From Platanthera guangdongensis (lineage: Eukaryota; Streptophyta; Magnoliopsida; Asparagales; Orchidaceae), in the NCBI GenBank assembly GCA_039583875.1, contig CM077161.1, positions 60,827,885 to 60,891,884 of the forward strand: a stretch of 64,000 nt of DNA. Reading direction: 5' to 3'. The notes under the pieces were generated by a model. It had not been told where the DNA came from. It did not search any database and saw only the letters and a program-made list of their open reading frames with translations. How positions within the stretch are numbered: position 1 is the stretch's first letter; each line of letters opens with the position of its first letter. The translations under genes were made by a program, and so were the position numbers. Below are positions 10,877 to 22,631 of the stretch, piece after piece.

Positions 10877-12684
10877 ATCCGCCAAAATAAGTCAAGCTAC
10901 ACGACTATAAACAAAGCGCTCCTGGGAGGCACCCCTCGCTTATCTTTCTCGGCCTTTCCTCATTACATTTGCTGCTTTTTCTAATAAACGCAGGCTTTCT
11001 GATCGGCCTCCCCCTCCGCGTTTCAGGGAAGCTTCTACCCCCTTCCCTTTCTTTTCGTTGTACATATTGTCTTTCATTTCTGTTCCGCATACTTACGATA
11101 CAACATTGGGGACAATGTTGGACTTAAGTATGGGGGTATTTTCGTGCTTTACTTTCTGCACTTCAATTTTTCTGCATCTCAAAAAAAGAAAAATACAAAA
11201 AAATACATATAACAACAAAACAAAAACAAAAAAAACAATTAAAAGACATCTTAAAATGAAACAAAAAAATTTTAAATGAAAAAACAAAAAAAAAAAATTT
11301 TAATGAAAAAACAAAAATTCAAAAAATTTTTTTGTTCTCTTTCTCTTTTCCAAAAACTCAAAAAACAAAACAAAAAAATTATTTTGTTTAGTTTCACTTT
11401 GTATATATTTTTGTTTTTTTTTCTCTCTCCCCCTTCCTCATTCTTGTACAAACCTTTTTCCTTTTCTCCCTTATTTTTGTACATATTATGAAAATTCTCT
11501 TAAAAAATACAAAAAAAGATAATAGTTCAAAAAAATTTTCAAAAAAAAAAATTGAGAAAAACAAAAATACAAAAAAAAGGATAATAAATGAAAAACAAAC
11601 AAAAAAATGATAACAAAAACTATAAAAATCAAACAAAAAAAAATGTTTTGCAACAAATAAATTAAATATTTCATACTTAACTTTTCTGCTATCCAAAAAT
11701 TCTGTTCTGAGTTTATTTATATGTGAATACTACTAATTCTCTGTTTGCTACCTGTTTGTTAATTATTGATTGAAACATTTAAATAGCCGGGGTTAAGTTT
11801 TAAAGAATTCATTATACTTTGTTAAAAATAGCGAACTCGTTTTAGGCACTACTTCTAATTTTTCATTGATAGGAGCACGTATATTATGTTAGGAAATAAC
11901 GACTATAGAATTCAATTATACTTACTTTTAGCTTTCTGAAACAAATTGGGACGTACAAATTATTAAGGTTGCTCTCAAAAATTTTTAGGATTACAATCTA
12001 GTTTTCCTTTCTCCCCTTACTTTTCATGACCTACTTGGCATGAAAAATTTTATCCTTAAAAGATCTTATGTCAATGGGAACAAGATTTCGTTCCGTAAAC
12101 ATAGGCACCCAATAATTTTAAAAGATTATATAGGGAGTAAGAGGATAAAATTCATTACTCCTACAAATATACATTGGGTTAATTTTTCTTATGAAGTTGA
12201 AAAAACAAAAATCATATTAGGAAAATAAGATTTCGTTTTCCTAATAATCCAAAAGAAAAAAAAACATGGAGGTTCGAGAAAAAATTACCTCACCTCAAAT
12301 ATCAAAACCCTCTTCATAAACCACACTACCCCCTTAGCCAATTACACGATTCTAGAATTAATTCAAAAATCTTTTTGAGAGCATAATTAGTAAATTGTAT
12401 TATTTCCGGTAGCACTCATATAAGCTAGAGTTCTTATAATTCCAAACTATTTTCGTTAATCTAACCATTACAAATGTTGCCTTCTATTTGATTACATCAA
12501 GAAGTCTTTTGGCCAAAACTTTTGCGCTATTTAAATCATCTACATAATTTTAGGACTTAACTCTTACACCCCGTATATTTATTTCGATCTCTCTTATAAT
12601 TGATTAAGCGATAGCCAAAACTTAGAGTTTTTTTTTATTCCTTATAGATTCACATCAAACTTTTGCTCTGGAATATCAAAAGCC
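10877..12684 (+). other. Athila-like 3' non-coding region
   Basis: About 1.8 kb without credible ORFs. It opens with a GCGCTCCTGGGAGGCACCCC box like those seen after pol in Athila relatives. A perfect 8-bp hairpin CAACATTG-GGGA-CAATGTTG follows at 11101-11120, then a second PPT-like tract at 11125-11140. The stretch 11160-11690 is low-complexity A/T; the ORFs there are composition artefacts. The stretch 11700-12660 is AT-rich and unrecognised. No envelope-like gene is seen. Confidence 0.75.
11125..11140 (+). other. Internal copy of the polypurine tract
   Basis: taagtatgggggtatt is identical over 16 nt to the tract abutting the 3' LTR at 12685-12700. It lies 1.56 kb upstream and is not followed by LTR-like sequence. 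Confidence 0.75.
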
Positions 12685-12700
12685 TAAGTATGGGGGTATT
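12685..12700 (+). other. Athila-like polypurine tract
   Basis: taagtatgggggtatt directly abuts the TGATGAACT start of the 3' LTR. Confidence 0.85.
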
Positions 12701-15700
12701 TGATGAACTGTAAATATGCGTATTTTTATGCACATTAATTTAGTCATTTTCATTTATTTTCGTCGTTTTTACTTATTTTTGTTCAATAAAATGTTCCTAT
12801 TCTTGTAAATTTTCTCCTAACTTGTTTTATTTGATTTTTCAGAAAAATTTCAAAATCTGCCAAAATTTGGGAAGTACACGCCCGTGACACATGGGTCACG
12901 CCCGTGACCGAGCCGTGATTGTGCATTTCCCGTGAAATCGGAAAATTTCTGAAGAAAAGGCTTGACACGCCTGGCGACACGCCCGTGTCACCAGACACGG
13001 GGCGTGACCCAAGCCCGTGTCCTCTCCTCTCGACGAATTCCGCTCGACGATCGTCGAGTGTCGACACCAACTGTCACGCCCAGTGTCACGCCCGTGACCA
13101 AGGGCGTGACCCAATTTCAGCTCAACGATTTCGACTCGACACTTTCCGCTCGACATTCGTCGAGTGTCGACCCCAACTGTCACGCCCATAGTCACGCCCG
13201 TGACATGGGGCGTGACCTTTCCAGCTGGCCCGACAAGATGCTGCCAAGGACATTTGACGCAACCCGCGCCCGGTTCTACCTCCCGGTCACGCCCATAGTC
13301 ACGCCCGTGACCTAGGGCGTGACTGCTGCGAACTCAGCCCGAAGTCAACTTTGCCGTCCAATCGCCAGCCGCCTTCATGAATAGTACTGTCACGCCCCCC
13401 CCCTACACGCCCGTGACCGAGGGCGTGTACTTTGAAATTTTTTCCTATAAATAGCCCAGTTCTGTAAGGTCCAAGGGTTCAGATTTTTGGGCCAAGTTAG
13501 TGTCTTTTTGTGGGTTGCATCCGTGATTTTCAAGGCTATGTAAGGAGATTTCTCCCCTTTTTATTTCATATCTTGTTTTGCTTTAGTTTAAGCACTTGTA
13601 ATAGCTTGTAATAGTTTCATTTTGATCAAATAAAATGTTAAATTTTCTCTTCATATATGGCTTTGGAATGAACACTTGTGCCCACTTTTCCTTCTCCTTT
13701 TTATTCTTAGTTTCATCTTTGTTCTTCATTTATGAAGTGTGTGTGTGTGTGTATGAGTGTAACATGCTTAATATTCATGTTTTTAACTTGTTTTCATGCT
13801 TAGGAATGTTAGGTTTTCCCCTTTTTTTCTCCTTGTCTTTTTCCTTTAACTAGTTTTCATGCTTAGATTTTGATTTCATCCTTATGATTCTATAAAAGAG
13901 ATTTTAAAAAGTGAATTTGTTCTTTTTTTACTTAGTTTTCTTTTAGGATTGTAAAACCTCTTTTGTTCTTTTCATCTTCTTTTTCACTTTTTTATCACTT
14001 TCATAACATCATAAGAATGAAAATGTTGGTATTTTAATTTTCCAAAAACTTTGATTTTTAATTTGTTTTGAAAAACATTTGTCTTCAAAAAATTGAAATT
14101 TTCAATTTTTATTTGTTTTTGGCAAAACCTAAGCATGAAAAAGTTAAAGTTTTAATTTTTGAGCACCTTTGATTTTGACTTTATTTTGTAAAACTTTTTG
14201 CTCATTCTCTTTTTGTTTGTTCTTTTATGTGTTTTGGGTAAGTTTTAGGAGTAGAAATCTTGTTATTTTCATTTTTAGGTAACTTTAATTTTTCTTTGTT
14301 ATTAGTGTGTGTGAGTGCATGAGAATAAACTTTCTTTTGTTCTTCTTAAATTTTCATGAAGTGTGTGTGAGTGTAGGTGTATTAATTTTTATGCTTTGTT
14401 TAAATTATGTAGAGTGTGTGAGTGTAGGTGTATAATTTTCATGCTTTGTTTTAATGCTTTATTTTAATGCTTTATTCAAATTATGTAGAGTGTGTGAGTG
14501 TAGGTGTTAAATTTTATTGCTTTCTTGAATTTCATATGGAGTGTGTGTGTTCGTGTGCATTTATTTCCGCCTACTCGTTAAGAGTTAAATGGCGCATCGT
14601 TTTCATTTTCAGTCCTACTCGTTCGAGTAAGACTTGTAATTTTTCTTTCTTTATTTTTCCGCCTACTCACTTGAGTTTAAATGGCCGGACCTTATTTCAG
14701 TTCTACTCGTTTGAGTAGGACTTGCAATTTTTCTTTCTTTATTTTTTCCGCCTACTCACTTGAGTTAAATGGCCGGACTTTTTAGCCCTGTAATCGCATT
14801 TATTTTCTCCTACTCATTTGAGTAGGACTCGCTTTCTTTTCAGTCCTACTCGTTTGAGTAGGACTTGCAATTTTCAGCCTTTATTTACCACCTCCACTCG
14901 TTTGAGTGGGACTCGCAAATTTTAATTATGCAAATTTCATTCATGTGTAACTTAGTTTTTGTTTAATTTATAATTTGGAGTGTGCGTGAGTTCTCGTTTA
15001 GTTAACTTTTTAGCTTTCTAAATGTTGTTATTTTTCTTTTGTCCCTTTCTTATAAACGTTTAGTGTTTAATTTCGAACTCGCGCCTCACTAAATTATAAG
15101 CCGTCCCCATACCGATGTGTGGCTAATCGCTATTAGCCTCGGCATCGAAGAGCATTGGGACATTTGAAATGATTTATAATAATTAAAGTTCTTTATTTTC
15201 ATTTTAATTTAAGCACTTAGGGTTTACCCCGGGTTTACGACGCGTAGGACCACATAATCGATGTGTGGGCCCTATTTCCGTAGTCCATATGCTAGCTAGC
15301 CGAGAGGCCGTGCATATGGACCGATCACCCCTGGGTAAATAGAGTTGCGTGCATACCCTCGAGAGAGGACTAGCGTAATTCTACCGGATTGGGTTCCCCA
15401 CCCAATAGCGGGGTTCTTAGCGTAAAGCAGGCGTTAAGAGGAATCCTTCGTCGGACTAACGTTCGGTCGAATAGTCTTAACGTTCAGGTGAGCAATATTC
15501 CTAGAGATAAGTGCGCTCACATTTGTGGAACCTCCACGGCCAAGTTGCCTTATTATTAATTTGAAAACTAAGTCTTTTTATTATTAAAAATTATTTTAGT
15601 CTTAATCCGATTCGATGCCGAGCGTTAACCCTTCATCGAATATTTTCTAAATCGTTTTTTCGCTCCTTTGCTTTTCCGTCTTTTATTAAGTAAAAAAAAA

Positions 15701-15899
15701 AATCCATCTTTCTTTCAGTAAAATAATAGTCCTCCCGGAGGAGTAAGAATAGTCAACGCGACCCCGAGAACAATACGACCTCGGTATTCCCCCGAATATC
15801 GAGTACTACTTGCGATAGGTGCACTTGCCTACCCGAGCGAGCCCGCGGCGATCGACTCACCGAACCAACCACAGTAAGAGTCTGTTCGCGGGCACATCA
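12701..15899 (+). repeat. Athila-like 3' LTR
   Basis: Near-identical to 2267-5474, ending CACATCA at 15899. It carries the same U3 array (12872-13430), TATA box (13446-13453) and hairpin repeats (14567-14918). Differences are scattered transitions and a C run of 9 instead of 15. Confidence 0.92.
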
Positions 15900-15904
15900 C
15901 AAAC
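15900..15904. repeat. Target-site duplication (right) of the Athila-like element
   Basis: caaac, identical to 2262-2266. Confidence 0.9.
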
Positions 15905-17129
15905 CGTGAACAAAGTCCATAGAGATGTTGTCGAATTTCCACTCTGGAATAGGCAAGGACTTAAGAAATCCTCCCGGTTTTTGGCACTCCGCCTTCACCA
16001 AGGCGCAAGTTTGGCACTTCGCTACATAGAGCGCCACATCCTTTTTCAAACCCGGCCACCAAAACAGTTTTTTCACATCACGGTACAACTTCGTGCTCCC
16101 CGGGTGAATCGAGTACTTGGTATGGTGCGCCTCGTACAACAACTCCACCCGTAAATTGCCCACACTTGGGACGCACAAACGACCGTCTTTCCAAAGCAAT
16201 CCGTCCTCCACGACGAATTGGGAATTTGACCCATCCAGATCCTCTATCATGAACTGCTTCATATGAGCATCCATATCCAAAGCCTGCCGAATACGATCAG
16301 CCAGGTCATATTGGACTTCAGTACAATTCAAAACTGCTTCAGCACTTGATTGTCTATCCACACAAACAATCTCCAGCGCCTCCAACTCCCGCACTAACCG
16401 CTCATCATGCACCGATAGCCAATTGGCTTGAGCTGGGGCTCGGCGACTCAACGCGTCCGCAACCGCATTCCCTTTGCCAGGCACATAGTGGATCTTGAAT
16501 GTATAGTCCCCCAGGAACTCCATCCATCTACGCTGCCGCATATTCAGATTCTTCTGATCAATTAGATACTTTAGGCTCTTGTGATCGGTGTAGATATCAA
16601 TCTTCACACCGTACAAATAGTGTCTCCACAGCTTCAAGGCAAAAACCACGACCGCTAACTCCAAGTCATGGACCGGATAATTCCTCTCGTGCACTTTTAG
16701 CTGTCTCGAGCCATAAGCTATCACGCTTCCGTGCTGCAGTAGCACGCAACCCAAACCGCTGCCTGAAGCATCGATATATATCTCATAGCCTTCGGTTCCA
16801 CATGGCGAACTCAGCACAGGCGTCGTGGTCAACCGACACTTCAACTCCTCGAAAGCCCGCGCGCACTCCAGCGTCCAAACGAACTTATGCTCCTTCCTCA
16901 TCAAAGTAGTGAGAGGTAACGCTATCCGCGAGAAGTTCTCTACGAAGCGCCTATAATAGCCGGCAAGCCCCAGAAAACTCCGGACTTCCGCTACAGTAGC
17001 GAGCTCAGGCCACTCCCGTATCGCAACAATCTTCGCTGGATCCACAGCAATACCCTCTCCACTTACTATATGCCCGAGGAACACTACTGAGCATAGCCAA
17101 AACTCGCACTTTGAGAACTTGGCATACAA
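15905..17129 (-). pseudogene. T1 RT C-terminus, RNase H and integrase N-terminal half
   Basis: Continues in frame after the TAG at 17132-17130. It contains the RT thumb/connection ([24 protein letters not shown]), RNase H ([30 protein letters not shown]) and the integrase zinc site (H-x3-H ... C-x2-C in [13 protein letters not shown]). The first catalytic Asp of integrase is in [10 protein letters not shown]. The reading stops at the Athila-like insertion and resumes at 2264 on the same strand. Confidence 0.88.
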
Positions 17130-18247
17130 CTAATTTCTCCTTAGCGTCTCCAACACCAAATGAAGATGCTTGAAGTGATCTTCCTCACTTCGCGAGTACA
17201 CCAAAATATTGTCGATGAAGACGATCACAAAATGGTCCAAGTACTCCCTGAACGTCCTGTTCATCAAATCCATGAATACTGACGGCGCATTAGTCAGCCC
17301 AAACGGCATGACCGTAAACTCATAATGCCCGTATCTCGTACTAAACGATGTCTTCGGGATATCACTCTCCCTTATACGCAGCTGATAGTACCCAGCCTTG
17401 AGATCTAACTTCGAGTACACCGTCGACCCGACTAACTGATCAAAGAGATCATCAATCCGGGGGATCGGGTACTTGTTCTTCTCAGTCAGCTTGTTTAGCT
17501 CCCGATAATCAATATATAGCCTCAAGCTTCCGTCCTTCTTCTTAACAAAGAGGACCGGTGCGCTCCAAGGCGAAGAACTCGGGCGCACATACCCTTGCTC
17601 CAACAACTCTTGCAGTTGAACTTTCAGCTCCGCCATTTCCTTAGGCGCTAGCCGATATGGAGATCGTGACACAGGCTTTGCACCTAGCACTAGCTCGATC
17701 GTAAAATCTATCTCCCGCTGAGGCGGGGCTCCAAGAAGATCTACAGGGAACACATCAGGGTATTCCGATACCACTGAAATACAATCCAACGCGGGCTTCG
17801 GCTTTGCAACCTCCACTAGTGTAAAGAACAGTTCTGCTCCAGCACGAACTGCCTTCACCACCTGAAGAGCAAACATCAACGTCTTGCTCGACCCCTTTAA
17901 GCCCGTAAAAGTCGTCTCACGACTCGCTCCCAGCTTAACTTCCTTACTACCGCAATCTATATGGGCCTGCTGCTCCGAGAGCCAGTCCATGCCAAATATG
18001 ACGTCGAACTCCACTAACAGAAGTAAAGACGCTCGCAGGTCGAACTCCTGCTCCCCAATACGAATCTTAACATCGCAGATCCTATCCGCTCGCATCGAAC
18101 ACCCATTGGGCAACAACACATCCAACTTATCCTTCGCCATCGAAGAATGGACCCCGATGCGTAATATAAATCCTTCGGACAAGAAGGAGTGTGAGGCTCC
18201 CGTATCGAAGAGTGCTCGTGCTGGATTTTCACAAATCAATACAAATC
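17130..18247 (-). pseudogene. T1 protease and reverse transcriptase (exon 2 of gag-pol)
   Basis: Starts at the putative splice acceptor 18247. The protease motif is [11 protein letters not shown], with IFGMDWL downstream. RT has [22 protein letters not shown] and MPFGLTNAP. The catalytic FIDD is changed to FIDN: Asn codon at 17210-17208, AAT for GAT, a G-to-A change that should kill polymerase activity. The TAG at 17132-17130 stands for an expected CAG. The ATG-like opening upstream of 18247 lies in the intron candidate and is not a credible start. Confidence 0.85.
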
Positions 18248-18322
18248 CTAAACAAGTAGTGGTAAGGTAACATGTGCATAACAAGTATTTAAATAAATTG
18301 ACTTGCTATAATTAAACCGTAC
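18248..18322 (-). other. Candidate 75-nt intron at the T1 gag/protease junction
   Basis: On the minus strand it reads GTACGG ... CTACTTGTTTAG. Unspliced RNA meets a TAA seven bases in, ending Gag. Removal joins the codon G|GA in frame, linking VVTG to FVLIC and on to [12 protein letters not shown]2 has an intron candidate at the same place (27353-27431). It is AT-rich and close to the smallest plant introns. Splicing is inferred, not shown. Confidence 0.65.
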
Positions 18323-19466
18323 CTGTCACCACATCAGCTTGTTTGATGGCCTCCTGTTGGCCAAGATTATAGACCCTTGGTTGGGCCGGAGCATAGTGGG
18401 ATGCGGTCGACTCCACCGCCTTTCCCTTCTCTTCATAGGTAGCTCCCGGCTTCCTTTCGGACTTAGGACGTCCGCTCCAACAATCACGGGCGAAATGCCC
18501 CGTCTTGCCACAAGTAAAACACGCACCCGGGGTCCGACCCGTAGTCGCCCCAGAAGCGCCAGAAGGAGCTGGACCCGAAGTCCTATGCTTCTTGAAAGAC
18601 CTCCGATAGCCGGACTTTGAAGTACTCGGCACTTTAAACTCAGATTTTCTATCTCCCAAGCCTTTCTTCGCTTGCACATTCTTCATGTCCTTCTCCAAGG
18701 ACCGGGCAGTATTGACCAAGGTTAAGAAACCCTGCGTCATCGGCCCCGACAGTAGTAGTCGCAACTCATCTCTCAATCCTTCATAGAAGCGATTAGTCTT
18801 GCGCTCCTCATCCATGATGGTGGAGCTAGCATAACGACTCAGACGAGTAAACTCGTGGAGATATTCATCCACGCTCCTCTCACCCTGCACCAACCTCAGG
18901 AACTCATTCTCCATTGAAATCCTCTGAGTAGAAGGGAGGTATCTTGCTAAGAACAATCCCGAGAACTCTTCCATCGGAACGTCTATCAGTTGTCTACCTC
19001 TCAAATGATGCAGCTCCAATCCTTCCCACCATATCCTCGCTTCACCGTCCAGCAGGAACGTAGCGATGGTGGTCATTTGCCATTCCTCCGTCTCCGTCGC
19101 TGTCATGACTCTCTTCACCCTGGAGAGCCAGTCTTCAGCCTGAGATGGGGTTCCCAACCCCGAGAATAACGGAGGGTTAAAGCTCATTACATGCTTTAGC
19201 TGCCTCTCAGTTTCCCTCCTTGGCACTACCGGTTCTACAACCACTTGCTCCACCCTCCTCGGCTCAGCCTCTTGCAGAGGTTCTTGCTCCATCACAGGAG
19301 CGAGCTGCTGCGTTTGCCTTCCAGGTTGCGCATTAATCACGGCCAACACTGCTTCAGCCACCAATCATATATTTTCAGCCGACAGAGGTGTTGCAGGAGC
19401 AACATCCGGTGCACTACTAGCCTCAGAAACTCGGCGTTCTGACGGCCCAACACCACTTCTGGTCAC
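18323..19466 (-). pseudogene. T1 gag
   Basis: Capsid-like Gag with LKHVMSFNPPLFSG, AEDWLSRVKR, EARIWWEGLE and ERSVDEYLHEFTRLSRYA, then a CCHC knuckle CFTCGKTGHFARDC near the C-terminus. It would form the particle shell and bind RNA. A TGA at 19367-19365 interrupts the N-terminal part where T2 has a sense codon. The conserved frame runs back to 19466 (motif RSGVGPSER) with no ATG, and is preceded exactly by an in-frame TAG belonging to CTATAG. The true start probably lies in an upstream exon. Confidence 0.82.
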
Positions 19467-19691
19467 CTATAGTGGTACAAAACACCGTTAAGCGACCAAA
19501 TAAATTGCAAACAGCAATTATAAGAACACGCAGGTTCCTCAAACACGAGTATTTTCATTCCTAAGTGGACATTCATGGGTTCTTTTTACTGTTATTACGA
19601 TGACGCACACAAGGTGCTCACCACCCCTTAAAAAGAATTCGTCCACGAATTCAGTTTAAGCCCAACCAAAACCAGTAGTCTGATACCAAAT
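19467..19691 (-). other. T1 leader with primer-binding site
   Basis: The PBS on the minus strand is TGGTATCAGAC (19688-19678), matching initiator-Met-type sites. The leader shares with T2 the segments around GAATTCGTGG-CGAATTC, GGGGTGGTGAGCAC and CCATGAATGTCCACTTAGG, and ends CTATAG at 19472-19467. GGTGAGC could be a splice donor and CTATAG an acceptor. Confidence 0.7.
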
Positions 19692-21994
19692 TGTAACACC
19701 CTCTATCCGTCGCATAGTATATAGCAGTAGGTCCGGCCGGGGCCCGACGCAATATACCACAGACAGACCGGGTGGTTACTTATGGAAACCATCCAACCAA
19801 TCTCAACTTCCTACACAGAGCATTCTAGCAGAAGCAGTTATTAAAGGTTGTAAACAAGAACCCAACAACGAAGCACGAATGTCCACTAGTACAAATTAGG
19901 AATGTTAAACAAAAATACCCAAAACCGGCCTTAAGGCCTTACAAAATGTTTCACTTGGATATTACATGTTTTACAAACCACGGCACGCAGGTCGGTCATA
20001 CATGAATAAAGCAGTAAACACTTCTACTTGGGCCTTCGAGGGCCAGCTTCGCAAAAAGGGCTTTAGCCCGCTATTGACCGCTTGGTCCAGCTGCACCTGC
20101 AAGCAACAAACCACCGCACGGTGGCAAAACAAGGCAACGGTCAGCAATGCTGACCAAATTATAACGATCCCGCACCCAACTCGGGGCGGCGATGCTCCTT
20201 CCCTGCATTTCATTAGCATAAGCGAGCAATTTATATAACCATAGCCATTTCATCACAGACGTTGGCTCGCACGGCCACACGCCCCATGCACTCAGGGCAC
20301 ATTCTCGGTGAACCGGTCGATGTCACGTCAATTAAAGCCATTAACATTCCGGACTCACCACCGCCACTTAGACGGCCAAACCTATGAGCAATTTGTCTTC
20401 CTGGCCTGGGTCACGACATTTTAAGCCATTGACCACCGAAGACCCTCATCTATGCCAACGGTAAGTTCCACGTAACCTTAGGTCTCTTTAACCGAACGAC
20501 ATAAAGCGGGTACGGTTCCATCTAACCCGTGCTCACATCGCAACGACAATTTAAGCCATTTGCGCGGGTCAAACTTCCTCCGAGTCCCATTCTACTGCAA
20601 GTCAAATAACCACGTTATGTTCAAGTTGGCTCTCAGGCCACCAAGTTGGCAAGATCTCGTATCCGCCCAGTTTTCCGGGTGCACCTTTGGGTTAGTCCCC
20701 AAGGCTCCCTGCTGCAATCTACCGCGTAGAAAACCCGAAAAACAACCAATAGCACGGAGTCTTCTCCGGCCTTATGCAATGCAACATCACCGATCCAGAC
20801 TAACACGTCCGGGTAGGCTTCACACATCATGCCTATGTCCGTTCTCGCTTACGGACGCTAAACAACGGGGACTTTACATATCTACCCGAAGGAATGCCTC
20901 CAACTCTCCACAAACTCGCGAGAGCGGGCTTCCTATGTTAGGAAAGAGAGCTATTCGTGCTCAAGATGAGGATCGTTACCCTTGAGTTCCTCTTTGGCGC
21001 CATCAAAAAGTAATCAGATAGAAATCACCGCACTAGCGTTGCCTCCGTGGATCCGGAGTCGGCTTGCGATTCGGAGCTCCGAAGCTCCTCCAATGGCGGA
21101 TCTAGCTCCTCTTCCACTCTTGGCTCTCCTCTTTCTCTAAGGACTTAGAGAGATGAAAAGTGAAGGAAAGTGATGAATTTCTAAGTCAACTCACGGGTAT
21201 ATCCTCTCAGGAACAACCCCCAGCCGTTGGATCTCAACCTAAGAAAACGAACGGCTTTGATTCGGGGCTGAAATGCCCAATCTGGACCGAACACGGCCTG
21301 GCACACGCCCATGTCCAGGGCCGTGTGCCGCATTCGCCGTCAAAATCGAATCTCCTGGAAGCTCACACGGGTATCGAACATGCCCGTGTTTGAGCTGACA
21401 CACCCGTGTTCCACTTCACACGGCCGTGTAGCCGGCCGTGTACCCCATGATTTTTCCCCATTTTCAACCCGAGCACTGCATGGGTTCTAGGACACGCCCG
21501 TGTTCGTGCCTGTGTCACATTGACACGCCCGGGCCCCAGGCCGTGTACACGGGACACTTCGTCGAGGGAAGATCGATGACTTGATGACACGGCCTTGGAC
21601 ACGCCCGTGTCCTAGGCCGTGTGCCTTGACTCGACGATCGTCGAGTGAATCTCGACGACTCCCCAGGACGATCGTCGACACGGGTCGACACGCCCTGCGA
21701 CACGCCCGTGTCGCAGGCCGTGTGCCCATACTCGACGAATCGTCGAGTATAACTCGACGACTTCACGACTAAGTGTCGACACGGGTCGACACACCCTGCG
21801 ATACGCCCGTGTCGCAGGCCGTGTGCCCACTCTCGACGAATCGTCGAGACAATCTCGATGCCTTCGCGGCTAACTGTCGACATGGCTCGACACGCCCTGG
21901 GACACGCCCGTGTCCCAGGCCGTGTGCCTGCTGCCAGAACCCAAACTGGCCTAAAACGTCCCCCTTTCGCTCCTTTGAGTTTCGGGGCGTTACA
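19692..21994 (-). repeat. T1 5' LTR
   Basis: 2,303 bp, TGTAACGCCCC...GGTGTTACA on the minus strand. U3 (right part) holds the array 21289-21950 of GACACGCCCGTGTC-type repeats with CTCGACGATCGTCGAG palindromes. The remainder (19692-21280) has no credible gene; small ORFs there are not conserved. Confidence 0.9.
21289..21950. repeat. Palindromic CpG-rich array in T1 U3
   Basis: Repeated ACACGCCCGTGTC with spacer variants, plus TCGACGATCGTCGA and GTGTCGACACGGGTCGACAC. It starts about 45 bp from the LTR's outer end. Confidence 0.85.
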
Positions 21995-21997
21995 GAT

Positions 21998-22405
21998 TGT
22001 CAGGGCCAAAGGCAAGTCAATTGCTAAAGAAGAAGAAGAGGTTAGGTTCAACGAGAAGAGATACATAGAAGAGATGGAGTCTAGGCCAGACTTTGAGCAA
22101 TGGAGTCCTCAATCAAGGACATAATATTGTCTGCCTGGGATCAAGTCAAATCCAAGAAAACTGAAAGAGGAAAGCTCAATAGCTCCTTAGAATGGACCAA
22201 GTTGGAAAGGAATGAAGAGCAAAGAAGAAGATTCAAAAGGGATAAAAATACAGGTGCTCTGCCACCAGATGTTGTAGAGCCCAAGAAATATTTCCCCAAG
22301 CCCTATAGTTATTTTGAAAGACAAAATGAAAAGGACAACAAACACAAGGCGAAGGCTATTAAGAAACCCAGTATAGGGATTGTAATTAAGGAACCTGAAA
22401 ATTGA
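21998..22405 (+). pseudogene. Element A third ORF, C-terminal fragment
   Basis: The C-terminal ~130 residues align by eye with the end of element B's third ORF: RPDFEQWSP, then IILSAWD, then EPKKYFPKPYSYFERQ, and the terminal GIVIKEPE before TGA. A one-base indel near 22115 splits it into two frames. The N-terminal part is lost behind T1. The product is rich in Lys and Glu and lacks a visible enzyme motif; its function is unknown. SIRE elements of other plants carry an envelope-like or unknown ORF at this place. Confidence 0.75.
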
Positions 22406-22631
22406 GATGTTTCTTTCTTTCCATAAGGGGTAGTAGGAATATAAATAATTTGTATTAAGAACACTATCTGTTTATGAACATGTCCTTAAATGAAAATCTT
22501 ATTTCTGTGTGTTTAAATCTTATGGCTTTCATTTACATATTATTGATTTAATATTCTATAATGCTTATCTGCTTAAGTAAGTTAGTGTATATCATTGACT
22601 AAGGTACTGACTTCTTTAAAAAGGGGGAGAT
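22406..22631 (+). other. Element A 3' untranslated region and polypurine tract
   Basis: AT-rich, no ORF. It ends with AAAAAGGGGGAGAT (22618-22631), directly before the LTR. Confidence 0.75.

Larger units (their letters stand above)
2267..15899 (+). mobile_element. Athila-like Ty3 retrotransposon, full length
   Basis: A 13,633-bp element with LTRs of 3,208 and 3,199 bp. Each LTR begins TGATGAACT and ends CACATCA, and 5-bp duplications (caaac) flank the element. Order: LTR, PBS TGGCGCCGTTGCCGGGGA, gag, protease with the DLGASIN motif, RT, RNase H, integrase, ~1.8 kb non-coding, PPT, LTR. The PBS type, the Gag motif KAKAWLNALP and the DLGAS protease fit Athila/Tat relatives. I see no envelope-like ORF between integrase and the 3' LTR, although many Athila elements have one. 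In the first kilobase the LTRs differ by about eleven substitutions, so the insertion is fairly young. gag-pol carries two stops, at least two frameshifts and a lost integrase Glu. Confidence 0.92.
1..21994 (-). mobile_element. Tekay/Del-like Ty3 (chromovirus) retrotransposon T1, interrupted
   Basis: A minus-strand Ty3 element whose far LTR end lies beyond the left edge. Reading on the minus strand, the parts are: 5' LTR 21994-19692, PBS at 19688-19678, gag, intron candidate, protease-RT-RNase H-integrase-chromodomain, polypurine tract (PPT) 1178-1165, and 3' LTR from 1164 leftward. The order with integrase last defines Ty3. The C-terminal chromodomain and initiator-Met-type PBS fit the Tekay/Del chromoviruses (lineage is my inference). 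The Athila-like element at 2267-15899 interrupts integrase. Three 5S-derived repeats interrupt the left LTR. The right flank starts gattg, the presumed target duplication, whose partner is outside the window. Coding is dead through several stops. Confidence 0.9.

Noticed and set aside
11058..11696. Short Lys/Asn- or Phe-rich ORFs on both strands
   Set aside because: Low-complexity A/T composition. No conserved protein features.
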